A stretch of DNA of 64,000 nt. Source: Dillenia suffruticosa (Eukaryota; Streptophyta; Magnoliopsida; Dilleniales; Dilleniaceae). Positions 36,418-47,697 of the stretch are shown in pieces. The stretch is from assembly GCA_033439265.1 (NCBI GenBank), contig JAVTVX010000010.1, forward strand, positions 3,162,001 to 3,226,000. The letters run 5' to 3'. Every line of letters begins with the position of its first letter. Position 1 is the first letter of the stretch. A program made the position numbers and the translations under genes. The notes under the pieces are model-generated. The model was not told the DNA's origin. It made no database searches and saw only the letters and a list, made by a program, of their open reading frames with translations.

Positions 36418-36660
36418 TTTATTTATTTTATTTCTTTTATTTTATTTTTTAATTTTTCTTCTCTTTTATTATTTTATAATTCTTTTTCTTTTTTCTTTTA
36501 TTTTTTTCTTCTCTTTTATTATTTTATAATTCATTTTCTTTTTTCTTTTATTTATTTTATTTTTCTTCTCTTTTATTATTTTATAATTATTTTTCTTTTT
36601 TCTTTCATTTCTTTTATTTATTTTTTCTTCGCCTTTATTATTTTATATTTTATATTTTTA
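36418..36660. repeat. T-rich degenerate tandem repeat
   Basis: CTTCTCTTTTATTATTTTATAA-like cores begin at 36458, 36508, 36565 and 36627, with spacings of 50-62 bases. They lie inside the CACTA element. Confidence 0.75.
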
Positions 36661-37104
36661 TTTTATTTAATTTATTATTTTCTTTTATTCTATGATTTTA
36701 TTATTTAATTTAATAGGCAAATAAAAAAATAATTTGCTATTCTATCTTAATTAATCAAAGAAATATTTTATTTCTTTATTTAGTGTAAATTTAATCAATA
36801 TTAAATTTAAACGATTAGAAAAATTCAATGAAAAAAATTATTCCAAGATAAAGGAAAAAAAATGGAGAGAGATGTGAGTGAGATGAAAAAAAATGTGAGA
36901 GTAAAATAATTTTTTTAAAAAAAAAAGTGAGAATGAGATTGATATTAAAAAAATATGAGAGTCAGATAATAAAAAAAACAGAGATATCATAATTACCTTT
37001 GTGGCATGCTGGGTGGACTCCTTCTACATCTCCACTGCGTGGGTTCGAAACTTGGCAAAGACATATTTTTCACAATAAAATGCAGGGCATGTGGTCAGGC
37101 GGGC

Positions 37105-37542
37105 GGTGCAGGACCGGGTTGCGCGCGTGACAACGCGTGGGCACGTGAGAAGCGGCGGGACAGTGCATGTAAGTGCATGAGGAGATGGCGGGTCTGCACG
37201 CACGGGCAGGGAGCACCTTTGGGCGCATGCGAACAAGTGAGGTTTCCAGCGGTGCAGGACCGGGTTGTGCGCGTGACAACGCGTGGGCACGTGAGAAGCG
37301 GCGGGACAGTGCATGTAAGTGCATGAGGAGATGGCGGGTCTGCACGCACGGGCAGGGAGCACCTTTGGGCGCATGCGAACAAGTGAGGTTTCCAGCGGTG
37401 CAGGACCGGGTTGCGCGCGTGACAACGCGTGGGCACGTGAGAAGCGGCGGGACAGTGCATGTAAGTGCATGAGGAGATGGCGGGTCTGCACGCACGGGCA
37501 GGGAGCACCTTTGGGCGCATGCGAACAAGTGAGGTTTCCAGC
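37105..37542. repeat. GC-rich tandem array, three 146-bp units
   Basis: Units start at 37105, 37251 and 37397 with GGTGCAGGACCGGGTTG and end TTTCCAGC. They are nearly identical; the one difference I saw is GGTTGTGCGCG in unit 2 against GGTTGCGCGCG in units 1 and 3. Each holds CGCGTGACAACGCGTGGG and a CACGTG (37142, 37288 and 37434). The array is a CpG-dense island in an AT-rich element. All reading frames stay open mainly because of base composition, so I do not call a protein. Confidence 0.95.
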
Positions 37543-38326
37543 ATTAACGATAGAAAATATCCGTCGCATCGCTGATATGGAATTATCCGCAATGAAAAAA
37601 TTCATCGTTGTTGCTAATATTTTTATATATTTTCTTCTATTAACGACGAATTAGTGACGGATATTTTTAGCGACGGAAAAAATCCGTCCCTGATAACGTG
37701 TTTTCTGATAGTGATATATGATTGATCATAAAGCTAAATAAAAGGCTAGAAGCAAGGGTCAAATATTCTATTAATATGCTAGATTTAATGGTCAAATATT
37801 CTATCATAAACCTGTAGTCGGAACAGAAGGTCGTCAGATGTTCAGATTGGATCAAAAATCAAGGAAGAGTGACGAAGATAGACCCTTTATAAAGATGTGA
37901 TAAGTAAATGGCACATGAAACACTTTAACTTGTCCTAAAACTACCTTTTCTTGTTCAAAATGTATGTTGAATTTGATGTGTTTAGTGCGTTGATGTTTTA
38001 GCGATTATTAGACAAGCAAATATCACTAATTTCATCGTAGTAGACCAATGTAATTTTAGATAATAGATAGTGAAGCTCAAGAAGAAAATTTCATAGTCAA
38101 CAAGTCTCAACTACTGTATTGGCAACACTGTGATACTCAACTTATGACAAAATTAAAGTAAAGTGGTTACACACTTGTCCCATATTACGCCAATATTTTT
38201 CAATTGCTAATATTTTTTATTTCAAAATATTATCAAAAGTTTCTTACTTTTAAAATATCTGACCATATTAAATTAATTAATATTTATATAAAATTTCTTA
38301 TATATTATATATATATATATATATAT

Positions 38327-38439
38327 TTCGTATTTAATAAGTTATTTACTTATAATTATAATTTTTATTTTTATATTTAATGATAGTATATGTGATCATT
38401 TTTTGATTATTATTATAAAATATGATGATTCTATTATTT
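38327..38439. repeat. 113-bp direct repeat, copy 1
   Basis: The block from TTCGTATTTAATAAG to TTCTATTATTT is identical to 38861-38973, and both are preceded by (AT)n. Confidence 0.9.
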
Positions 38440-38860
38440 TCTGTTGACTACGGAGAGGCGGTTCTTTTTTTTTTTAATATTATATATAGAAGACTCGAAA
38501 TCAAAATTTTTATAAAAAGAAAAGAAAATGATACTATTTAAATTAAAATTCATCGACGAAGAGGTGTTGGTTAGAGGGTCAAAGGAGACTTTGTATCATC
38601 GTGTGACAAGATTACATCTAATTAATTAAATAATTAGTCTTTAATATTTTTTAAATAAAATTTTAAATATAAATTTAATATAAAAAATAAATATCAAAAA
38701 TATTTTATATCTTAAAATTTAATTTAATTCAAATCAAATTTAATCACGTTAACAATAATTATTAAATATCAATAATTTATTAAAAATTTATCAAAAATTA
38801 CCTAACTTTTTCTTTTGCCAATAACAACGTTATGAATATGGTATATATATATATATATAT

Positions 38861-38973
38861 TTCGTATTTAATAAGTTATTTACTTATAATTATAATTTTT
38901 ATTTTTATATTTAATGATAGTATATGTGATCATTTTTTGATTATTATTATAAAATATGATGATTCTATTATTT
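38861..38973. repeat. 113-bp direct repeat, copy 2
   Basis: Identical to 38327-38439, offset 534 bases. Confidence 0.9.
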
Positions 38974-40057
38974 CAATAAAATAATTAATATTTATATAAA
39001 AATTTATATATATCAATGAAAAGAGTATTTTATTCAGAAGGGAAATTAGAAATAGTTGGAGGGTGGTTTCGCGTTTTGTAACCTTGAGCCCTACGGATAA
39101 ATAATAATCAGAATACAAATTTCATGGCAAAACTCAAAAACAGGAGTAAAATTTATTTTTTTTTAAAAAAAATGGAATTGCGTCAATCACACAAAACATA
39201 CACACACTGTAGTGGGGAAAGAGAGTAACAAGCAAGTGGCAGAGGCAACCGCAGGTCAAAAAAGAATGGTTTTTTTTTTTTTTTTTTTCTTTTTTTCTGT
39301 GTCATGCATGGAGTTTAATGACACCCAAAAGACACCAAAACTTAGATTAAGTCATCCAAAGACTGTAAAATGTAGGCTACAGGACACCAGCTGCAAAGAG
39401 AAAGAAGTCAGATTGTAGAGACATCAGATTCTAAAATAATTGGAAAATATGAAAGGAATAGTGATGATATGTTCCATTTAACGTAAGATTATTGGTATAT
39501 AATATTAATACCAAATCACCCTCATCTGCATTGTATAAGAAAAGGCTCTTTTTCTTTTTCTCTAATCCCCCACAAGGAATTGTTTCAAGTAGCTAGGGAC
39601 TTCTAGGTACTCAGTAATCCCCCACAAGGAAAAATATGGAAAACCCAACACAAGGATTGATAAGATTTTGTTTAACCTCTCGTTCGGGCTTTAATACGTT
39701 AAACACCTTGAAAGTTTTAGTATCTTTTTTGGTATAATTAGCATAACTAGAAGTTCATGGTTTTACTTCTTTGATTGTATTTTTTTTTTTAATTTTTTGA
39801 AGGAAATCATTTAGATCTCGAATCCACTAGCTATGCAAAAAATTTGAGAATGACAAATGATTTTTTTCAAAAAAAAAACGAAAGTAGTTGATCTAATAAA
39901 TAATGTGCTTATAGGATTTTCTTTACTTTTTTTTGGAAATATGTTTTGATTCACCAATGATCTAAATAATGTACTTGATATATTCCTTCCATTTTCCAAC
40001 TTATTAATTCTTTTTTTTCCTTGCGAATCTTTGGTTATATCTTTTTATCCTCTGCAG

Positions 40058-40219
40058 GACTACATAGGCAGATGCATCTTGACATTGGCAAGAGTAATTT
40101 TAGAAGGGGAGTACGGTGATAGTTTTCAGGTGGATAGCACAAAGTTAGGAAAGCTAAACTTGCACCTCAAATGGACACCACAACCAATACACATTGATGA
40201 TGAGCAGGACGATGATTAA
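40058..40219 (+). pseudogene. Exon fragment of a plant C2-domain protein, probably captured
   Basis: The stretch opens right after a good splice acceptor (TTTTTATCCTCTGCAG, AG at 40056-40057) and reads 53 codons to TAA at 40217-40219. The peptide begins DYIGRCILTLARVILEGEYG and contains GKLNLHLKWTPQP. This is the last part of a C2 domain (IGR...L....L.G...........GKL.L.L.W) and, from memory, closest to the C-terminal region of plant NTMC2/synaptotagmin-like C2 proteins. It ends with an acidic DDEQDDD tail. No other exon of such a gene was seen. It lies upstream of a CACTA right end, so an intron-exon piece carried by that element is likely. It could still be a truncated neighbouring gene. Confidence 0.5.
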
Positions 40220-40499
40220 TGGATGTTATAATTATTGATATTATATATTTATTGTTAGATATTGAATGTTCATGAAATATATTTATTGCATAGTGGATTG
40301 ATATTTGTTTGATTTTATTCCTATTGATATTTTGTGGGTTGCTCAAATATTTATAGACAATATCAAGTTCATTGGTTTAAAATAAATGTTTAAAATCTAA
40401 TTATTATATTGCCTGGATTGAGAAAATTTTTAGGTTTATTATAAATATTTGTGATTAAATTTGATATTTATGTTGCTTAAACATGACATTTCTTTTTTA

Positions 40500-41072
40500 A
40501 TAGGAAAAATTTTTTGACAAAATTTTCATATCCGTCGCAAAATTTCCAAATCCGTCACAAAATTTGTTGCCAAATCACATTGTTTTCGTGGCTAAATTCT
40601 CAAATTCGTTACTAAATTCGTCGCTAAGTTTGTCGCTAAATTTTGTCATAGATTCTTAGATTCGTCGCTAAATTTAGTCACGAAGGTTCATATCCGTAGC
40701 TAAATTTAGCCATCGATCTACAAATCCGTTGCTAAATTTAGCAATGGATCCATCACGGATCCACAGATCCGCTGTTAAATTTAGTCATGAGTCCACGTAT
40801 CTATTGTTAAATTTAGATAATTAGATCCGTCGCTAATTTTAATTACGGATTCTATTATTCATCGCTAAATTTAGCTACGAATTTAACAACGAAATATTTT
40901 TCGTCACTAATATGGTCACGAATTTCTGAATTTCATCGTTAAATTTTTGTAACGTATTATTAGTGATGAAAATTTTTTCATTGCTAAATCCTTTGTTAAA
41001 CAAATTGGTGACGAGTTTTTCTAATTATCCGTCGTTAAATCCGTTATTAAAACTATATTTTTTTTTGTAGTG
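40500..41072. mobile_element. CACTA element right end with subterminal repeats
   Basis: It ends TTTTTTTTTGTAGTG at 41072, the inverse of CACTACAAAAA. The 570 bases before it hold over ten copies of a motif near CCGTCGCTAAATTTAG, in direct and variant forms, as in CACTA subterminal regions. The left end was not found. The following trinucleotide (TAT) does not match the ATA of the 36228 element, so the two are separate. Confidence 0.7.
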
Positions 41073-42240
41073 TATTATACTATTGGAAATATATATTTAT
41101 GACTCTCGTTTAATTATGATAAAGATTTGGAATGGATCTTGTCCCATGAGTTTTTTTCCGGTTGATTTCGGGGGTTTCTACATTAAAAGATTAATTGGGC
41201 ATTATTTATTTATGGTTGTTTTGATCTTGTTATAATTGTTCATGCATTAGATTATTGTTTTTGGGTATCTGTTGTTGCCTTCTCATAGGTTCAATCAGGT
41301 GGGAGAGTTTTTCTGTGGTGTGTTTTCTCGGATTTAACTTCCATTGCGTACTCTGCTAACATTAACATCATCATCTAACTCTACAAATGTCTGATATCTT
41401 CAAATACTTATATTTTAACTCTGATATCAAAAGAAAGTAACTCATTTCCGAATTAATATAGCTCTAAAGAACAATTTTTAAGCATTTTTCTTCTCATTCT
41501 TGCTTTTTACAAATTCGTGCGACAGTAATAAGTGTTTAGTTTTAGGCTTAGCTTCAACCGGAAACATAGAAATTAAGAATTTTCATTTTATCTTATTGTA
41601 TGAACCTTTATTAGTTCTAGTGAAAAAGGGGGTTAAAATTGATAAATAACTAGTTTGTAGTGTTACCTTTGGCGTCGCGGATGAACTACCTTCCATGACT
41701 GCAAATTAGTCCTGTCGCAAAACCCTGCTTCCATTTAGTTGTTTCACGTAGGAGAAATCCATGCAATTGCACACATGGACAGAAGGCGCTTGCTATCTGT
41801 TCCCCCCCCCCCCCCTCCCTCTCTCTCACTTTTTATAGTACGCATCGAGTTTTTGATTCATATCGACAATTTTTTACTTATTATTATTACGACTCAACTC
41901 AACTAAGTTGGGATCAGCTAGATAAATTTGCGACCAATTATCATAACAACCAAGATGCAAAATGCTATAAGACCTTAAATGGATATTTCCTATGGTACAC
42001 TCAATCAAACCAGATTGAACAACATACCTTTCTTTTTGCACTTCGTCCTTCACTTATTCAACCCCCAACCCTCTGACCATGCATCACCATGAAAGTAAGA
42101 GAATGTAACTGACCATGTGTATATATATATATATTTCTAATTGCATGTGACCCCTTCACAACTCCAAACTAAATATGTCGATATGACCATCTTCCATTGA
42201 AGGAAACAAAATCACCACCGTAGAGCATGGTACAGAGATC
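41073..42240. other. Intergenic DNA with poly(C) run, no gene seen
   Basis: It holds a C-run at about 41802-41816 followed by a short CT tract, an (AT)n run near 42120, and the SINE end listed separately. Confidence 0.5.
41875..41950 (-). mobile_element. Au-like SINE 3' end
   Basis: TTATTATTATTACGACTCAA followed by CTCAACTAAGTTGGGATCAG is the reverse of the ...AGTTGAGTTGT(TGT)n end of the widespread plant Au SINE family. Only the tail portion is recognisable. Confidence 0.55.
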
Positions 42241-42596
42241 TTTTTTTTTTTGTTACAATGGTACAGAGATCTGCTCTGCCATTCAAGTGTAAAATTCTTT
42301 CCTGCCCATCTTCATGTCTTTCTAGTACCTATGAACTATGACAGATCCAACTAACATTTACGCATCAGACACAGATATATGACTCAAAACTTTCTATAAA
42401 AAGACCCAGTAGCTTGAAGGTGCATTTCTTGGATTCCATCACTAACCCCAATACGGGTGAGAGGACTGTAACGCATTTCCAATCAAAAATTATTTAATGG
42501 TGTTGGAATTTTATGCCCACGTGACCATAAGCATGAGGGTAGTTATCCCAAGTGATAACCACCCATAACTCCCTTGCATGTCCTTCTCTCCCATGA

Positions 42597-42643
42597 TTCT
42601 CTCTCCCTCTCTCTCCCTCTCACTCTCTCTCTCTCTCTCTCTC
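42597..42643. repeat. (CT)n microsatellite
   Basis: CT-rich run with a few CCT interruptions. Confidence 0.95.
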
Positions 42644-42859
42644 GTGTGAGTGGCAAATGGGATGTAATTTTCCATCGTTGCCTTTGGTGCTTTCATGGTG
42701 TCTCACGCAAAAGTCAAGGAAAGTTTCAATATTCAGAGAAAAATAAGGCAATCGTGACTATGCTTGAAAAACACATTGCCTATAGAGAAATTAAGAGCAA
42801 GATAAATAATCTTACAATAAGAATTATTTTGAGGGTTCGAGGAATTTTTGTGTAGGAAA

Positions 42860-44617
42860 ATTCCTTCCGTTATTTGATTAACCGAACATTGGGTTGAGAT
42901 GTCGTGGATCTATTATAGTGGTTTGTTTTATGATTACCATTCTGACAAAGCGATTCGTATGTGAGATTATGCGATTTCGGTTGATTTATAAAAACTTTAT
43001 ATATCAAGATATTTATCCATAATTTTTAAAACTTTTAATTCATACATTTTCATATATGTATGTTAATAAATCCTACTGATGGAAATAAAAAAGTGTTACA
43101 ATGACTTCTATCTCTCATGTCTGATAAGAGTCCGAACATCCTTGAGTTGGTTTAATTCCCCCGACTTACATACATCAATATAATTAATATTTTTTCTAAA
43201 TGCCTCGCCAGTAGTACTCAGTGTAAATCAATAACATCTAGATTTAGCGATAGTATATTAAACTCTTTTAGTTAAAATATTGACTTTCGGATTAGTTGCT
43301 ATGTATCATATGATAACCTCCAAAATAAACTTAACTAATTTTAATAAATATTAAATATAATATAAATATATATATATTCAAACCAATCAAATAACCTTAG
43401 ACTAACCCATTTTCATCTCCACTTGCTATGTTAGTCACCATTAGTCGGGGTTCGCTTAGCAAAGCAAGAGAGGAAGTGTGCAAATAATAGTATGGATTAT
43501 TGGAGGCAAGCTTTCAATCACGGCACAACCACCCATTTCTCTATGTCTAGTTTGATTTCATGAGTTTTTTTTATAAAAATAAATAAACTCCGACTTGAAA
43601 TCTCTAATAATAAGAGAAAAAGAAATGGTATTAGTTGAGATCAATGGCTAAGAAATTTAATATTCTTGATTGCGGCTATGGCCATACATACAGCACCTCT
43701 GACTGTGAGTTTACATGACAATTATCCATTGAATGGCGGTTTGTAGCGGGGGAAAGTGTGCCCAAAATTGACTAAGCGAAACATTCCCAAGCCTCAGGCT
43801 TGTCTTAGATTTAAAGAATTAATATCTCACCAACCATATTCACAAAATTCTTAGCTCATCCTAGTTGAAATATTTATGGCCAACTAGCTTGGGGTTACGA
43901 GATAATTGATAATAAATTTTCAACTTCATTCTTAGCTTATCCCACGCATAAACGAGAATGTACATTATATCCAAACTCAATTTAATAAACAAAACTAAAA
44001 TTTTTAACATTTGTGTCGGACTCATTTAACTAGATAAATTAGCCAAATTGAACCTTGAATGAGTTGGGTTGCAAACTATACACAATGATTTGGTTGTTTA
44101 GAACTTTATGTTGGGCCTGTCCTAAGATTTGAAATGATTTAATTTTTTTTTTATTATACCAATTGCTATCCAGAATTATAATTCAACAAATCTGGTATGA
44201 AATTTATAATAGTTTATTTAGAAGACTACTCTCATAATATAATATGATTTATACCTAAATTATAAGCTAAACTCCTAGAATTTTGATTAATGAATTTAGT
44301 GTTACGCCCCGTTAAATCAACCAACACCCGGTGATTTGAAGGGATTTATTAATACATCAAACAGGCTGTATTGGTACCCCCCCCTCCCGGCGGAAAAACC
44401 CCAAACAGCCAGCATGAGAAAATATTTAAATAAAGCACTACTGGACCCAGTCACACATTAACCCAAAATTTCATTTTGTACCAATTTTATATTTATGCTC
44501 ATTTTAGATACTAAATCGATTCATCAATACACGAAAAAGAAAAAAGAAAAAAAAAACTACTGAATCGAATCGCAATCAAACTTGGAATTCAGCACCCTTC
44601 AGCAACCACAAAAGACA

Positions 44618-44649
<32 letters not shown>

Positions 44650-45080
44650 CACGATACTATTGTTACACACCGTACAAAACCCAAATCCGCACAGAAGGAC
44701 CAGAAAAGTTGGGAAGTCCATGAGAAGGCAGCACTTGAAATGAAAATAATAAGAAAAATAAATTCCCTTTTTTCCGCAGCGAAAGCTTGGCAATATCAAA
44801 AGGGTAGTAGTTCTCTAATTACTAAATGCTCCACAGGAAACAACTCAAGACTTGATTTGGAAAAAGAAAACCCACAAGCAAAAGAATGGTCCACCCACAT
44901 TCATCAGAACCTTTTACCAAGAACAATATCTTAATCAGCAATGCCTAAAAAATGTGCAAATTTCAAATGAAAACTCTTCAAAGTGTACATATACAAAGAC
45001 ACATACACCACAGTGACTGCTCAACGCAAGTTAATAAAATAGTTATTTGGGACACGAACTCTGCTAACATGTGCAAAGCT
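42860..45080. other. Intergenic DNA, no gene supported
   Basis: The stretch holds a diverged SINE-like patch near 43240-43310 (GATTTAGCGATAGTATATT), a (CT)n run at 44617-44645 and a CCCCCCCTCCCGG patch near 44380. No reading frame looks coding. Confidence 0.45.
44617..44645. repeat. (CT)n microsatellite
   Basis: Pure CT dinucleotide run. Confidence 0.95.
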
Positions 45081-45205
45081 TAATGGGAAAAAAAAAACCA
45101 AACAGCCTTTTGCCTGCACTGCACGTATGATGCATCATTCCACATTGTCTGGGAAAAGGAGGGGAGCGGTAAGGAAAGCAATTTTGGGGTATGATTTTTT
45201 TTTTT

Positions 45206-45233
45206 GGGGGGCGGGGGGGAGGGGAGGGGGGAG
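45206..45233 (+). other. G-quadruplex-forming tract
   Basis: Four G runs (6, 7, 4 and 6 or more) are separated by single bases C, A, A, and preceded by a T run. This is a textbook short-loop G4 motif on the plus strand. It lies about 1.2 kb past the stop codon of the minus-strand CCCH gene. Confidence 0.85.
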
Positions 45234-45413
45234 CAGAAAAAAAGAATAGGACATACCGCAGGACAATAATTTAAATTTGCCGAGACACAAGGACACCAGT
45301 ACCCAAGAGACATGAAAAAACTAAAAACCAAGTATTTTATTATAACGGAAAAAAAAAAAAAAGAAAAGAAAAAGGAAGAACCTAGAATGAGACTGGACTG
45401 AAAGGGAAAGAAC

Positions 45414-45433
45414 GGTGTGTGTGTGTGTGTGTG
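45414..45433. repeat. (GT)n microsatellite
   Basis: Ten or so GT dinucleotides. Confidence 0.95.
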
Positions 45434-46412
45434 ATACCTGAATACCATTCACCAGGTGTCAGTACCCATGTGACATTGTGGCCCTTTCCCTTTCATGTCC
45501 ACCTAAAAGAAACCACAAAATGAGACAAACAAGACCCCTAAAGTAACCTTTGGAAACATTTTTTATGAAAAACAAAAAGAAATTATAGTACTAAAAATCT
45601 TCTTTACCCCCACTTTGATTCTAGCACCCCCACCCCGATTTTCTAGTATAATAAATTAATTAATGACGATTGCTGTATCAAAACAATAAACAAATTTCAA
45701 AAGAAGATATTTGAAAAGAAAAGCGAAAGACAGAAACCCAGCCTTTTCTTCTCCACTTAGTCCACTTCTTTTTCCTTTTTCGGGTCCCCATATCAGTATT
45801 GTAGTTATACTCCTGCGTCGGTCCTTTTAAACTTCTCAGGTGTGCCTGCAGCAACTGTACAAAAGATCTATCCTACTTCGCATGCTTGGATTTCTTCATA
45901 TGAATTTTCACTTCACTGGCAAGATAATTGTAATAAACGAGAGTAAATGTCACTACAAAGAGAGGAAAAAAAAAACAGTTACTAGCCTTTCGTTTTGTAC
46001 CGTGTGGTACATCTCAAAAACAAAACCTACAGGAAGGGTACATATACATTAGAAAAAGAAGAGGAGACAGACCCCACGTTCATAATTCAGTATCTGTCCT
46101 TGTACGTATGCATTATGTATTCTTGTAAGTATTAGGGTATTGATGAAGATGATCTTGTGGAGATCTTCACTTCAACTACGGATCTTTGATGAGGGTTGTG
46201 GTTTTGTGCCTATACAGCTTCAGGACCTTTCTTCTTGTATATGCATCTCTATAATTTTTTCCTTTTTTTATCTACAGGGATGAAAATGAACATAAGATTC
46301 TATCGCCAAACTCATGATTGTGTTCAAGTAATGATTCAATTCAGTCAACCCAAAATTACTTACAATAGCAAAATTCAATCCCACCATAGTTGGACATGCT
46401 TAACTCTATAAC

Positions 46413-47657
46413 CTACATTCCAATAGTACCAGGCCCAGATGGAAACCTGAAACAGAACGTAGAAGATTACAGACAAATTAAATTATGCCCCAGTTCACCT
46501 ATATCTGCAAATGTGAATGTACTCAGAGAAAAGGATATTTAGGAGCATACCTGGGCAATTGGAAGTAACATGACTTGGAAGCCATGTTGACAGAAGAAGT
46601 GGTGGGCAAGACTACGCTATTGTTAGTAGAGGATGTTGTAATTGAGACTGTGGAGCTATCTTCAGCGTCCGTCGTGGCAGTGGTGAACACAGAGTGATGA
46701 TCTGCAGCTGCCGCTTTCTTTGGTGAAGCAAAAAGGCTATCAGGGAGGATGTGCTCTAATCTATATAATTATAACATGACACACAAATAAACACTGAAGA
46801 TAACTTGGGAATACCAGAAGATTGAAAAATTGGAAAAGGCCCAAATGTTGCAATGTAATTGACAACGGAACTCAAATTGGGAAACAAATAAAAGTAAGAT
46901 GTAGCAGTAATTGCTAATGTGGGTAATGCTTCTTTTATGATGAAAGTGAGGTATCTTACCCTTCAGGGAGATCACAGTCATCAAGCTTGGTGCTTTCTTC
47001 CTTCATATCACTTTTCTCATTGCTATTGTTGTAATTGGAAGCCAGCTCTCCTTCCTTCTGCAGCTGCTGCTCAGTGGATGCAATTGTAGAAATGGGTGCA
47101 GCCTGACTGACACCATTCTCTGCTAAAGAACACACCACAAAAAACCAGTATTCAATTTAACGAACCCAGCGAACAAAAGAAAAGCTTCTCAAAATGCTAA
47201 AATTAAACTCTGATTAAATTAGTCAACCTTCAGCAACTTCATGTTTGGTCCCATCATTCCGAAGTTTGAGAGATGAGTTAGGGTTAATATGATATTGAAG
47301 AGGTGAGGGAAGGGGAGATCCAGTGGATAGACTTTGATGGTGATGAGGCTGATGATGACTTTTCAGGTCCAGAAGTTGAAGGTTCATTAGTCTCCTCTCT
47401 TGGAGCTCAATTGCTTGCTGTAAATCAGCCTGTTCTTCCAATTTTCTCCTCAGCAACATCTCTTGAGTATTACAGAACATTCTTGCCCCTAAAATCCAAT
47501 AAAAAAACACCTCCATTGGAAACCATAATATTATAAGTATGGGATGAAAGGAAAACCATACTAGCTTGTTTGTTTGCTCACCGATGTGGAGATCATATGG
47601 GTCCCTAGAATCATGGCCAGATGGGCTAGAACATGCTGAGAACTCACCCCTCTCCAG

Positions 47658-47697
<40 letters not shown>

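Larger units (their letters stand above)
36228..37713. mobile_element. Nonautonomous CACTA element with ATA target duplication
   Basis: The left end TACTACAAGAAAA (first base changed from C) and the right end, read in reverse (CACTATCAGAAAACACG), are CACTA-type termini. ATA flanks both sides exactly (36225-36227 and 37714-37716), the 3-bp duplication typical of the superfamily. Subterminal DNA on both sides carries ATCCGTC / ACGACGGAT-like repeats (36270-36310 and 37555-37690). The 1.49-kb interior has a T-rich degenerate repeat (36418-36660) and a GC-rich array (37105-37542), and no transposase gene. It would depend on a transposase supplied elsewhere. Confidence 0.85.
37717..40030. other. 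AT-rich DNA with a duplicated block, no intact gene
   Basis: Mostly AT-rich. It holds the two 113-bp copies at 38327 and 38861, (AT)n runs, and two copies of AATCCCCCACAAGGAA at about 39565 and 39617. Part of it may belong to the CACTA element that ends at 41072. Confidence 0.45.

Noticed and set aside
37006-37654. Overlapping open frames of about 100-190 codons on both strands over the 146-bp array
   Set aside because: All frames are open because the unit is GC-rich and stop-poor. The 146-base period shifts frame each unit, and no frame stands out as a real protein.
36228-41072. One large CACTA element from 36228 to 41072
   Set aside because: The flanking trinucleotides do not match (ATA against TAT), whereas 36228-37713 has exact ATA on both sides.
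45080-45448. 122-codon minus-strand frame
   Set aside because: It consists largely of T-run, C-run and GT-repeat translation.
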